Source: an uncultured Chitinophagaceae bacterium
GTDB lineage: Bacteria; Bacteroidota; Bacteroidia; Chitinophagales; Chitinophagaceae
Direction: 5' to 3'
DNA: 10,201 bases
Assembly: GCA_937900675.1 (NCBI GenBank)
Contig: CALCEA010000032.1
Span: 1 to 10,201, forward strand
The notes below the pieces were generated by a model that saw only the letters and a program-made list of their open reading frames with translations, was not told the DNA's origin and did no database searches. This document shows positions 1 to 6,036 of the stretch, in pieces. Both the position numbers and the translations under genes were made by a program. Every line of letters begins with the position of its first letter. Positions within the stretch are counted from its first letter, which is position 1.

Positions 1-329
1 TTGTATCCAACAATAATTTAACAGGCGCGCGCGCCAAAATAACTTTCCAAGACGGCATCCCTAGCATGGCCCCCACAGAAGGCAATGATAGAATTCTTAA
101 TATTATCAGCGGGGTAACCGTGGATATGGGATTGGGTGCCACTGTTGCTGGAGACCCAGGCTCAAGAGGGGCTGGAGACATCAGTTATATAGCAGCTTAT
201 GTAGATTGTATTGATGGGATGGGTGCATCCGGAAGAGGCGCTCATGCAGTGGGAGAAACCATCCATTTATACGAACTTCCTTTCTTAATTAAAAGAGCAG
301 CTTTAACGATGCATCGTTTGACGAGATAA
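1..329 (+). CDS. M20-family metallopeptidase, C-terminal fragment (5' end outside window)
   Basis: This is the 3' part of a gene whose start lies upstream of the window. The frame is open from base 3, giving 109 visible residues before the TAA at 327-329; the first in-frame ATG (66) is internal and not a credible start. The residues match the end of the catalytic domain of M20/M25/M40 zinc hydrolases (carboxypeptidase G2 / glutamate carboxypeptidase type). A segment reading DGIPSMAPTEGN is followed by GDPGSRGAGDIS and then GASGRGAHAVGETI. In this family the His of the GAHA segment (codon 243-245) is a zinc ligand, and the nearby Glu (255-257) belongs to the same conserved stretch. The likely role is hydrolysis of a peptide or amide bond in an amino-acid-like substrate; the specificity cannot be read from this fragment. 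It has no obvious link to polysaccharide synthesis and probably marks the left border of that locus. Confidence 0.85.
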   Translation, partial: VSNNNLTGARAKITFQDGIPSMAPTEGNDRILNIISGVTVDMGLGATVAGDPGSRGAGDISYIAAYVDCIDGMGASGRGAHAVGETIHLYELPFLIKRAALTMHRLTR

Positions 330-331
330 AT

Positions 332-350
332 TATTGAAAATCAATACTTT
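332..350 (+). terminator. Weak hairpin after the peptidase gene, possible terminator
   Basis: TATTGA (332-337) and TCAATA (341-346) form a perfect 6-bp stem with an AAA loop, starting 3 bases after the stop codon, and CTTTA follows. The stem is all A/T except one G-C pair and the T tract is short, so it would be a poor intrinsic terminator. It is listed because it is the only stem directly behind the gene. Confidence 0.25.
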
Positions 351-388
351 ATGAATTATCAACAATAACATTATTTCCCCCCTAAATG

Positions 389-420
389 CTTGATTATTTG
401 AAGCTTATCTTGTAACTTTG
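389..420 (+). promoter_or_regulatory. Candidate Bacteroidota promoter for the export operon
   Basis: TAACTTTG at 413-420 is an exact match to the Bacteroidota -7 element TAnnTTTG. CTTG at 389-392 matches three of four bases of the -33 element TTTG, with a 20-base spacer that fits the known spacing. The start point would fall near 427, leaving an untranslated leader of about 165 bases before the first gene. A full TTTG at 397-400 also exists but is only 12 bases from the -7 box, which is too close. The assignment rests on motif match only. Confidence 0.5.
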
Positions 421-529
421 TAATTCCCCCAAGAATCTAAGTTTATTAACTTTAATTATCACATATATTTAAAGTTAAAATAAGTACATTTTATACGCAA
501 TTTGTTATTTTTGTCGTATATTAATGTCG

Positions 530-589
530 CTTAATGCATTCATTAAGAATAACTTAGTCCTATTCTGGGACTAAGAAAAGCGGAGCTTT
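530..589 (+). promoter_or_regulatory. Structured leader: three tandem hairpins before the export gene
   Basis: Three inverted repeats lie back to back, ending 2 bases before the first possible start codon. Hairpin 1 is CTTAATG (530-536), loop CATT, CATTAAG (541-547), a 7-bp perfect stem. Hairpin 2 is CTTAGTCC (553-560) with GGACTAAG (568-575), 8 bp, extendable by a T-G pair to leave a 5-base loop. Hairpin 3 is AAAGC (577-581), loop GGA, GCTTT (585-589). None is followed by a long T run, so they do not look like ordinary terminators. A structured 5' leader in front of a polysaccharide operon suggests control of elongation or translation, as known for UpxY (NusG-like) antiterminators in Bacteroides and for RfaH in enterobacteria. 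That function is inference. Hairpin 3 contains the only Shine-Dalgarno-like sequence and would hide it when folded. Confidence 0.45.
582..585 (+). promoter_or_regulatory. Possible ribosome binding site GGAG for the 592 start
   Basis: GGAG lies 6 bases before ATG 592, an ideal Shine-Dalgarno spacing. No such element precedes the alternative ATG at 646. This favours the upstream start, although Bacteroidota often initiate without a Shine-Dalgarno sequence. The motif spans the loop and first stem base of hairpin 3. Confidence 0.35.
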
Positions 590-591
590 GC

Positions 592-3195
592 ATGAAAGCA
601 AAAAATAATCAAAAAAAGCTCAATCATTCGATTAAACATATTATCATGAGATTTTTAAAGACCGTATTATTATTACTGGCTATCACATTATTGAGCTCAA
701 CTACGCAAGCTCAGAGTTTTTTAAGTGGTAAGGATTTAAGTACAGTAAAAGTGGATGCTTTAACTGATGCTGAAATTGCGCAAATACAAGCACAATTACA
801 AAAATCAGGAACAACTATTGATATGGTTGAATCACAAGCCATTGCAAAAGGCATGAGTCCCTCTGAATTTGCAAAATTAAAAGCTAGACTTAGTTCTACA
901 AAAGCTACAAAGAATGTATCACCACTTACTAGAAAGACGGTAAATAATAAATATGCAGATACTGTAAGAACAAATAATGTATTGATTCAAAATAAAATCA
1001 ATCCATTAATTTATGGATCTGAATTATTTAATAATACCAATGGTTTTGGTGAGAATCAAAATATCGCTACACCTGTGAATTATGAAGTAGGTGCAAATGA
1101 TGTATTGAAATTAGTAGTGTACGGTGTTCAAGAATTTTCAACCGATTTAGAAGTAAGCAAAGAAGGATCGGTACAAATAGATAATGTAGGAAGAATTAAA
1201 GTAGCAGGATTAACTATTGAAGCTGCTACCACAAGAATTAAACAACAAATGGCTAATTCTGCATATCCTAGTTTAAGAACAGGAGAATCCAAATTGGCTT
1301 TAACCGTTGCTGATACAAGAACCATTCAAGTAACAGTAATTGGCGCACAACAAAGTGGCAATTACAATGTGCCTTCTTTATCTACCATATTAAGTGTATT
1401 AACTAAAGCGGGTGGTCCAAGTGATATTGGTTCCTATAGAGAAATTGAATTGATCAGAAATAATAAGTTGTACAAGAAAATAGATTTGTATGCTTTTATG
1501 CAAAACGGAGATCAATCTCAAAATATTGGATTGAGAGATCATGATGTAATTAAAGTGCCAGCACATCAAGGTAGAATTGAAATTAAAGGACAGGTAAAGC
1601 GTCCTGGAATTTTTGAATTAAACGGAAAAGAAAACTTCACACAGTTTTTACAATATGCGGGAGGTTTTGATGATACTGCTTATACGGCATGGGTAAAAGT
1701 GATTCAAAAAAGTTCTAAAGAAAGAGCAGTGAAAGATGTGGAAGCTGCAGATTTTTCTAAATACTTTCCTCAAGGTGGTGATGTTGTGCAAGTGTCTAAA
1801 ATCTTAGATCGTTTTCAAAATAGAGTTAAATTAAGTGGAGCAGTATTTCGTCCAGATGTATATGAATTAACTCCAGGCATGCGTTTATCAGATTTAATTC
1901 AAAGAGCAGATGGATTGAAAGAAGATGCATTTATGGGAAGAGCACAGTTGATTCGTTTAAAACCTAATTTATTAAAAGAATTGGTTACTGTGAATTTAGC
2001 CAAGGCATTACAAAGAGATCCTAAAGAAAATTTATTATTACAAAGAGAAGATGAATTGTATGTGAATAGTGTGATTGATTTAAGAGATTCTTTAACTGTT
2101 GATTTATTAGGAGAAGTTAGAAACCAAGGCAGATTTAATTATGTAGATAGCATGACGGTGAAGGATCTGATTTTAATGGCAGGTGGTTTTACCTTTGCTG
2201 CCAATAAACAAATAGAAGTAGCAAGAGTAGTTCAATATGCAGATAAAGTAAACAGTGATCAAACTGCTACTATTTTAAAAACAGAGATTAATGGTGACCT
2301 TAGTTTTAATGCAGGCCAAAATAATATTGTTTTACAACCCATGGATGTTGTAACTATTACCAAAAAAGCTGGCTTTACCAATCCTGAAGTAGTAACCATT
2401 AGTGGACAGGTGCAAAATGTAGGTAAGTATACTTTAAGTAAGCGTGTCGAAAGAGTAAGTGATATTGTTAAAAGAGCAGGTGGTCTAATTGGGGATGCTT
2501 ATGGAGAAGGTGCTTTTATTAAAAGAAGTCGATATCAAATTGACACCTTAAGATCTGATGAAAGTAAAACAAGTATAGAGCAAGCTTATTTGAGAAAACA
2601 AAAAGCGCAGCAACAGGCACAACAACAAGATGTGGTGAAGACATTAAATGAAGACAATGCAGTTGGTGGTGTGGGTGCAGGTATAGCTGTTCAAAATAAA
2701 ACAAGCAAAACTATTAAAGACAGTCTAGAATTATTATACAAAGAATTAGAAACTGATTATTATCAAATTGCTATTGATATTAATGCAATAATCAAAAATC
2801 CAGGAAGTCAATTAGATTTGGTATTAAGAGATAAGGATGAAATTGTGATTCCTAAAATGGATAATAGAGTAAAAATTAGTGGCGGTGTATTAAGACCAAC
2901 CAATATTGTTTATAGAGATGGTTTAAGTATTGGAGAATGTATTAGTGCAGCTGGTGGTATTAGTGAATACGCTAGAAGAGGTAGAGCTTATGTTATTTAT
3001 TCTAATGGTAAAAGTAATAGAACCAAACATTTTGGTTTATTTAGAATAAATCCAAAAATCAAACCTGGTTGTGAAGTGGTATTGGCTGAAACCAATGAGA
3101 AAAAAGATAAGCCATTAACTTCCATATTACAATTTACCACTGTAGTTGCACAAATTGGATCTGTATTGGCTACATTGGCAATTTTAAATAGATAA
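592..3195 (+). CDS. Wza-type polysaccharide export protein with about six SLBB repeats
   Basis: This is an outer-membrane polysaccharide export protein (Poly_export/SLBB family) expected to form the channel for the exported polymer. With the 592 start it has 867 residues. A hydrophobic segment at 23-35 followed by TTQAQ reads as a Sec signal peptide with cleavage near residue 40; there is no lipobox Cys, unlike E. coli Wza. The Poly_export domain spans about 161-240 (YEVGANDVLKLVVYG). SLBB-like beta-grasp units follow at about 244-324, 328-400, 411-490, 502-590, 600-755 and 759-832, each with an xxGxVxxPGxY-like opening and an AGG-like signature. The fifth carries an insert of about 75 residues with a Gln-rich stretch (671-679). 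A hydrophobic C-terminal segment (845-865) could be a membrane helix as in Wza. It is far longer than enterobacterial Wza (about 380 residues), as is usual for Bacteroidota versions. ATG 646 (residue 19) would give a more classical signal peptide and is a real alternative start. Confidence 0.93.
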   Translation: MKAKNNQKKLNHSIKHIIMRFLKTVLLLLAITLLSSTTQAQSFLSGKDLSTVKVDALTDAEIAQIQAQLQKSGTTIDMVESQAIAKGMSPSEFAKLKARLSSTKATKNVSPLTRKTVNNKYADTVRTNNVLIQNKINPLIYGSELFNNTNGFGENQNIATPVNYEVGANDVLKLVVYGVQEFSTDLEVSKEGSVQIDNVGRIKVAGLTIEAATTRIKQQMANSAYPSLRTGESKLALTVADTRTIQVTVIGAQQSGNYNVPSLSTILSVLTKAGGPSDIGSYREIELIRNNKLYKKIDLYAFMQNGDQSQNIGLRDHDVIKVPAHQGRIEIKGQVKRPGIFELNGKENFTQFLQYAGGFDDTAYTAWVKVIQKSSKERAVKDVEAADFSKYFPQGGDVVQVSKILDRFQNRVKLSGAVFRPDVYELTPGMRLSDLIQRADGLKEDAFMGRAQLIRLKPNLLKELVTVNLAKALQRDPKENLLLQREDELYVNSVIDLRDSLTVDLLGEVRNQGRFNYVDSMTVKDLILMAGGFTFAANKQIEVARVVQYADKVNSDQTATILKTEINGDLSFNAGQNNIVLQPMDVVTITKKAGFTNPEVVTISGQVQNVGKYTLSKRVERVSDIVKRAGGLIGDAYGEGAFIKRSRYQIDTLRSDESKTSIEQAYLRKQKAQQQAQQQDVVKTLNEDNAVGGVGAGIAVQNKTSKTIKDSLELLYKELETDYYQIAIDINAIIKNPGSQLDLVLRDKDEIVIPKMDNRVKISGGVLRPTNIVYRDGLSIGECISAAGGISEYARRGRAYVIYSNGKSNRTKHFGLFRINPKIKPGCEVVLAETNEKKDKPLTSILQFTTVVAQIGSVLATLAILNR

Positions 3196-3196
3196 A

Positions 3197-4270
3197 ATGA
3201 TCGAGCAACAACCTATAGAGACTGATGAAATTTCTTTAAAGGAATTGATTCAAAAAATTAAAGAGTGGATTGGGTATTTAAAAACCCAATGGAAAATCAT
3301 TTTTGGTGTAGCTGTTTTAGGTGCTATCATCGGTTTTACTTATGCTAGTTTTCAAAAACCAGCTTACTCTGCTACAAGTACTTTTGTTTTAGAAGAAGAT
3401 AAGGGTGGCGGAGGATTAAGTGGAGCTATGGGTTTGGCTAGTAGTTTTGGTTTGGATTTAGGTGGCGGTGGCGGAGGTTTATTTACTAGCTCTAATATTA
3501 TCGAACTTATGAAAAGCCGTTTAGTAGTGGAGAAAACTTTATTAAACCCAGTACAAGTAGGTGGTAAGGAAATGAGTTTAGCAGATTATTATATTCAAAT
3601 AAATGAGTTAAAAGAAGCTTGGTCTAAAAAACCTGCTTTGGCAAATATCAACTTTCCAGCTAATGCAGATAGAATAAAATTTAATTTGGAGCAGGATTCT
3701 ATTTTGCAAGTAATTTCTGCAGGATTAACTAAAAACAATTTGACAATTGCTCAAAAAGATAAAAAAGTAAGTATTATCAGTTTAACTGTAAAGTCAGAAA
3801 ATGAATTGTTTTCAAAATTATTTTGCGAGCAATTATTAAAAGAAACTTCTGATTTTTATATTGAAACCAAAAGCAAGAAGGCAAGATTAAATGTAGAGAT
3901 CTTACAACATCAGGCAGATAGTATTAGAGCAGAATTAAATAGTGCTATTACAGGTGTAGCAGCAGCTAGTGATAATGTATACAATTTGAACCCAGCTTTG
4001 AATGTAAAAAGAACACCTAGTACCAGAAGACAGGTGGATGTTCAAGCTAATACAGCTATTTTAACTCAATTAGTAGCTCAATTAGAATTATCTAAAGTAA
4101 GTTTAAGAAAAGAAACGCCTTTGGTGCAATTAATTGATAGACCTATTCTTCCATTAGAAAAAGAAAAACTAGGAAGAATAAAGTCATTTGTATTAGGTGG
4201 ATTTTTGGCTGGATTTTTAACAGTATTGTATTTGGTTTTTGGACAACTGTATAAAAAATTAGTTGCTTAA
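3197..4270 (+). CDS. Wzz-type chain-length determinant / polysaccharide co-polymerase
   Basis: This is an inner-membrane protein of the Wzz/GNVR family, which sets polymer length and links the polymerase to the export channel. It has 357 residues with the expected topology: a cytoplasmic N-terminus with an amphipathic helix (12-30), a first membrane helix (34-50), a large periplasmic domain, and a second membrane helix (329-348) preceded by a Pro-containing stretch (DRPILPLEKEK). The short C-terminal tail means there is no fused tyrosine-kinase domain, and no separate kinase gene is nearby. Odd features are two glycine runs (GGGG near 70-73 and GGGGGG at 89-94) flanking a short hydrophobic stretch just after the first helix. 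A helical region at about 220-250 probably forms a coiled coil. The gene starts one base after the stop of the export gene, so the two are almost certainly co-transcribed and translationally coupled. Confidence 0.9.
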   Translation: MIEQQPIETDEISLKELIQKIKEWIGYLKTQWKIIFGVAVLGAIIGFTYASFQKPAYSATSTFVLEEDKGGGGLSGAMGLASSFGLDLGGGGGGLFTSSNIIELMKSRLVVEKTLLNPVQVGGKEMSLADYYIQINELKEAWSKKPALANINFPANADRIKFNLEQDSILQVISAGLTKNNLTIAQKDKKVSIISLTVKSENELFSKLFCEQLLKETSDFYIETKSKKARLNVEILQHQADSIRAELNSAITGVAAASDNVYNLNPALNVKRTPSTRRQVDVQANTAILTQLVAQLELSKVSLRKETPLVQLIDRPILPLEKEKLGRIKSFVLGGFLAGFLTVLYLVFGQLYKKLVA

Positions 4271-4346
4271 AAGTGTTTGATTGAATTAGTGTGGTCCATT
4301 CGTCCAAATCTTAATATTGATACTCGTAAATCACTAAATCATTCAT

Positions 4347-4379
4347 TTTCAGACGTTAAATAGATTTACAATAGTTTTA
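4347..4379 (+). promoter_or_regulatory. Possible promoter for the precursor gene block
   Basis: TAGTTTTA (4372-4379) matches the Bacteroidota -7 element TAnnTTTG at all but the last base. TTTC (4347-4350) matches three of four bases of the -33 element with a 21-base spacer. If real, it would start transcription near 4386, upstream of the hairpin at 4414-4433, and so place that hairpin in the leader of the next operon. Such matches are easily found by chance in AT-rich DNA. Confidence 0.25.
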
Positions 4380-4413
4380 ATTAGAGTTCAATAATTACGA
4401 AAAAAATCAAAAT

Positions 4414-4440
4414 GGTGCGCATTAAGGTGCGCATTTTCTA
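4414..4440 (+). terminator. Terminator-like hairpin between wzz-type gene and hldA
   Basis: GGTGCGCA (4414-4421), loop TTAAGG, then TGCGCA (4428-4433) and TTTTCT. The self-complementary TGCGCA gives a 6-bp GC-rich stem, extendable by two G-T pairs with the first two T residues of the tail. It is the most GC-rich stretch of an otherwise AT-rich gap and is followed by a T tract, so it fits an intrinsic terminator for the export operon. The same bases also form a direct repeat, GGTGCGCATT at 4414-4423 and 4426-4435, which could instead be a protein-binding site. It lies 143 bases after the preceding stop codon, farther than usual, so a role as attenuator for the downstream operon is also possible. 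Confidence 0.5.
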
Positions 4441-4448
4441 TTAAAAGA

Positions 4449-4505
4449 AAATTTGGCTCAAAACATATTATATCCTGTTCAAATTTAAAGCAAGAGTAAT
4501 CTCTT
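4449..4505 (+). repeat. Inverted repeats in the hldA leader
   Basis: Two small inverted repeats lie before the hldA start. AAATTTG (4449-4455) pairs with CAAATTT (4480-4486) across 24 bases. AAGAG (4492-4496) pairs with CTCTT (4501-4505) across a TAAT loop, ending 6 bases before the ATG. Both are short and A/T-rich and may be chance. The second would sit in the ribosome docking region of the transcript. Confidence 0.25.
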
Positions 4506-4511
4506 AAAAGC

Positions 4512-5465
4512 ATGAAATTTAATAGACTTCTAAATAATAACAATTGTAAAATTTTGGTGATTGGTGACATTATGCTCGATGTGTATCAATTTGGAAATTG
4601 TAATAGGATTTCACCAGAAGCACCAGTTCCAGTGATAGAATTTCAATACGAGAAAAAAATGTTAGGTGGAGCTGGCAATGTTTTAAAAAATTTAATCACT
4701 TTGGGGGTAAAGAGTGATATTATTTCAATTATAGGTAACGACAGTGCCGGAGACGAAATAATAAAACTATTAAATGAACTCAAGGTAAACACTGAGTTTA
4801 TACATCTTGATTATGAGAGGAAAACATCTGAAAAAAAAAGAATTATTTCGTCAGGACAACAACTTCTTCGACTAGATACAGAAGATAAGTTTTCAATTTC
4901 TGAAGAAACAGAATCCAAAGTCATAAATTTTGTTTTAAATAACATTCAAAACTATGATCTTTTGTTATTTTCTGATTATTCTAAGGGTTTTTTAACAAAA
5001 AGAATATGCAATGAAATTATTAGTATTGCTAAATCTAATAATGTAAAAACAATAGTTGATCCAAAAGGTTCTGATTACTTAAAATTTTATGGGGCGTATT
5101 TAATTAAGCCTAATCTTAAAGAAGCGGAAAACTTTTTAAGTAAGAAAATAGAAATTAATAAAAATATAGAAGTTGCGTGTTTAGAACTTAAAAAAATGCT
5201 GAATTTAGAAAGTGTTGTAATTACACTAGCAGAAAATGGGATTGCACTATTTGATAGAGAATATTGGTTATTACCTACAAGTCCTACACAGGTTTTCGAT
5301 GTTTCTGGTGCAGGAGACACTGTACTTGCCAGTATCGCGGTTTGCTTAGCTAATGAGTTCTCACTCTATGATGCTTGTGATTTCGCAAATAGAGCCGCAT
5401 CAATTGTTATAAAAAAAATGGGTACAGAATCAACAACGATTCAAGAAATTTTAAATTTAGAATAA
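4512..5465 (+). CDS. hldA: D-glycero-D-manno-heptose-7-phosphate kinase (single-domain HldE/RfaE-type)
   Basis: This is a PfkB/ribokinase-fold kinase expected to phosphorylate heptose 7-phosphate at C1, giving heptose 1,7-bisphosphate in the cytoplasm. Its 317 residues match the N-terminal half of bifunctional HldE: VIGDIMLDVY (17-25) then RISPEAPVPV (32-41), diagnostic of the heptose-kinase subgroup; the substrate-loop GGAGN (52-56); VDPKGSDY (182-189); KPN (199-201); and the ATP-site motif DVSGAGDTV with the catalytic base Asp269. The C-terminal nucleotidyltransferase half of HldE is absent, so a separate HldC-type enzyme is needed. No strong ribosome binding site is seen; the start agrees with the family N-terminus. 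It is followed after one base by gmhA, the preceding enzyme of the same pathway, which strongly supports the assignment. The anomer made (beta for ADP-heptose, alpha for GDP-heptose) cannot be settled by eye. Confidence 0.88.
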   Translation: MKFNRLLNNNNCKILVIGDIMLDVYQFGNCNRISPEAPVPVIEFQYEKKMLGGAGNVLKNLITLGVKSDIISIIGNDSAGDEIIKLLNELKVNTEFIHLDYERKTSEKKRIISSGQQLLRLDTEDKFSISEETESKVINFVLNNIQNYDLLLFSDYSKGFLTKRICNEIISIAKSNNVKTIVDPKGSDYLKFYGAYLIKPNLKEAENFLSKKIEINKNIEVACLELKKMLNLESVVITLAENGIALFDREYWLLPTSPTQVFDVSGAGDTVLASIAVCLANEFSLYDACDFANRAASIVIKKMGTESTTIQEILNLE

Positions 5466-5466
5466 A

Positions 5467-6033
5467 ATGAACATTAATAAGATTATAGAAGAATTAGAAG
5501 ATCATATTAAATTGGTTGAAAACAACAAAAGAATATTTCCAAATTTAATTGCTGAAAGTTCTGCCAAAATATTAAATGCATTTAATAATAATAAGAAGTT
5601 ACTAATATTTGGGAATGGTGGCAGTGCTGCAGATGCTCAGCACATAGCTGCGGAATTTACGGGGAGGTTCGTGAAAGAAAGAATTGGGCTTCCTGCTATT
5701 GCACTTTCGACAGACACATCGGCATTAACTGCAATTGGAAATGATTATGGATTTGATGTAGTTTTTAGTAGACAAATTGAAGCGCTAGCTCAAGAAGGAG
5801 ATGTATTATTGGGAATTTCTACAAGTGGAAATAGTAGAAATGTTTTAAACGCTTTAATTAAAGGTAAAGAAATTGGTTGTTATTGTATTTCTCTTACTGG
5901 AAATACTGGTGGTGAAATTCGAAATATATCTGATTTAAACATAAATGTTGCTCATAGTGTAACTGCGCGTATTCAGGAGATGCATATTATGCTAGGGCAT
6001 CTAATTTGTTCATCAATAGACAGCAAGTTTTAA
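5467..6033 (+). CDS. gmhA: Sedoheptulose-7-phosphate isomerase GmhA
   Basis: GmhA converts sedoheptulose 7-phosphate to D-glycero-D-manno-heptose 7-phosphate, the first committed step of activated heptose synthesis. The 188 residues form one SIS domain, close to the 192 of E. coli GmhA. Family landmarks are GNGGSAADAQH (49-59) followed by AAEFTGRF with Glu63, the phosphate-binding STSGNS (118-123), and RIQEMHI with His173. By alignment from memory, Glu63 and His173 correspond to catalytic Glu65 and His180 of E. coli GmhA. The ATG lies one base after the hldA stop, so the pair forms a tight two-gene cassette whose products act in sequence (GmhA first). GmhB-type phosphatase and the nucleotidyltransferase are not in the window. 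Confidence 0.93.
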   Translation: MNINKIIEELEDHIKLVENNKRIFPNLIAESSAKILNAFNNNKKLLIFGNGGSAADAQHIAAEFTGRFVKERIGLPAIALSTDTSALTAIGNDYGFDVVFSRQIEALAQEGDVLLGISTSGNSRNVLNALIKGKEIGCYCISLTGNTGGEIRNISDLNINVAHSVTARIQEMHIMLGHLICSSIDSKF

Positions 6034-6036
6034 AAT

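Noticed and set aside
24..35. Perfect alternating GGCGCGCGCGCC palindrome
   Set aside because: It lies within the peptidase frame, encoding the conserved-looking Thr-Gly-Ala-Arg-Ala stretch, and no second copy or flanking structure supports a site.
397..420. TTTG at 397-400 as the -33 box for the TAACTTTG element
   Set aside because: The spacing is 12 bases, too short for the known Bacteroidota promoter layout. CTTG at 389-392 fits better.
1128..1325. Minus-strand ORF inside the export gene
   Set aside because: It is fully inside a convincing + strand gene, has no family resemblance and no start signal. The same applies to the minus-strand ORFs at 2519-2704, 5087-5320, 6447-6677 and 7662-7850.
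4388..4570. Minus-strand 60-residue ORF across the gap before hldA
   Set aside because: It overlaps the hldA start and runs through the hairpin. Its composition is that of random AT-rich translation, and nothing suggests a toxin or leader peptide.
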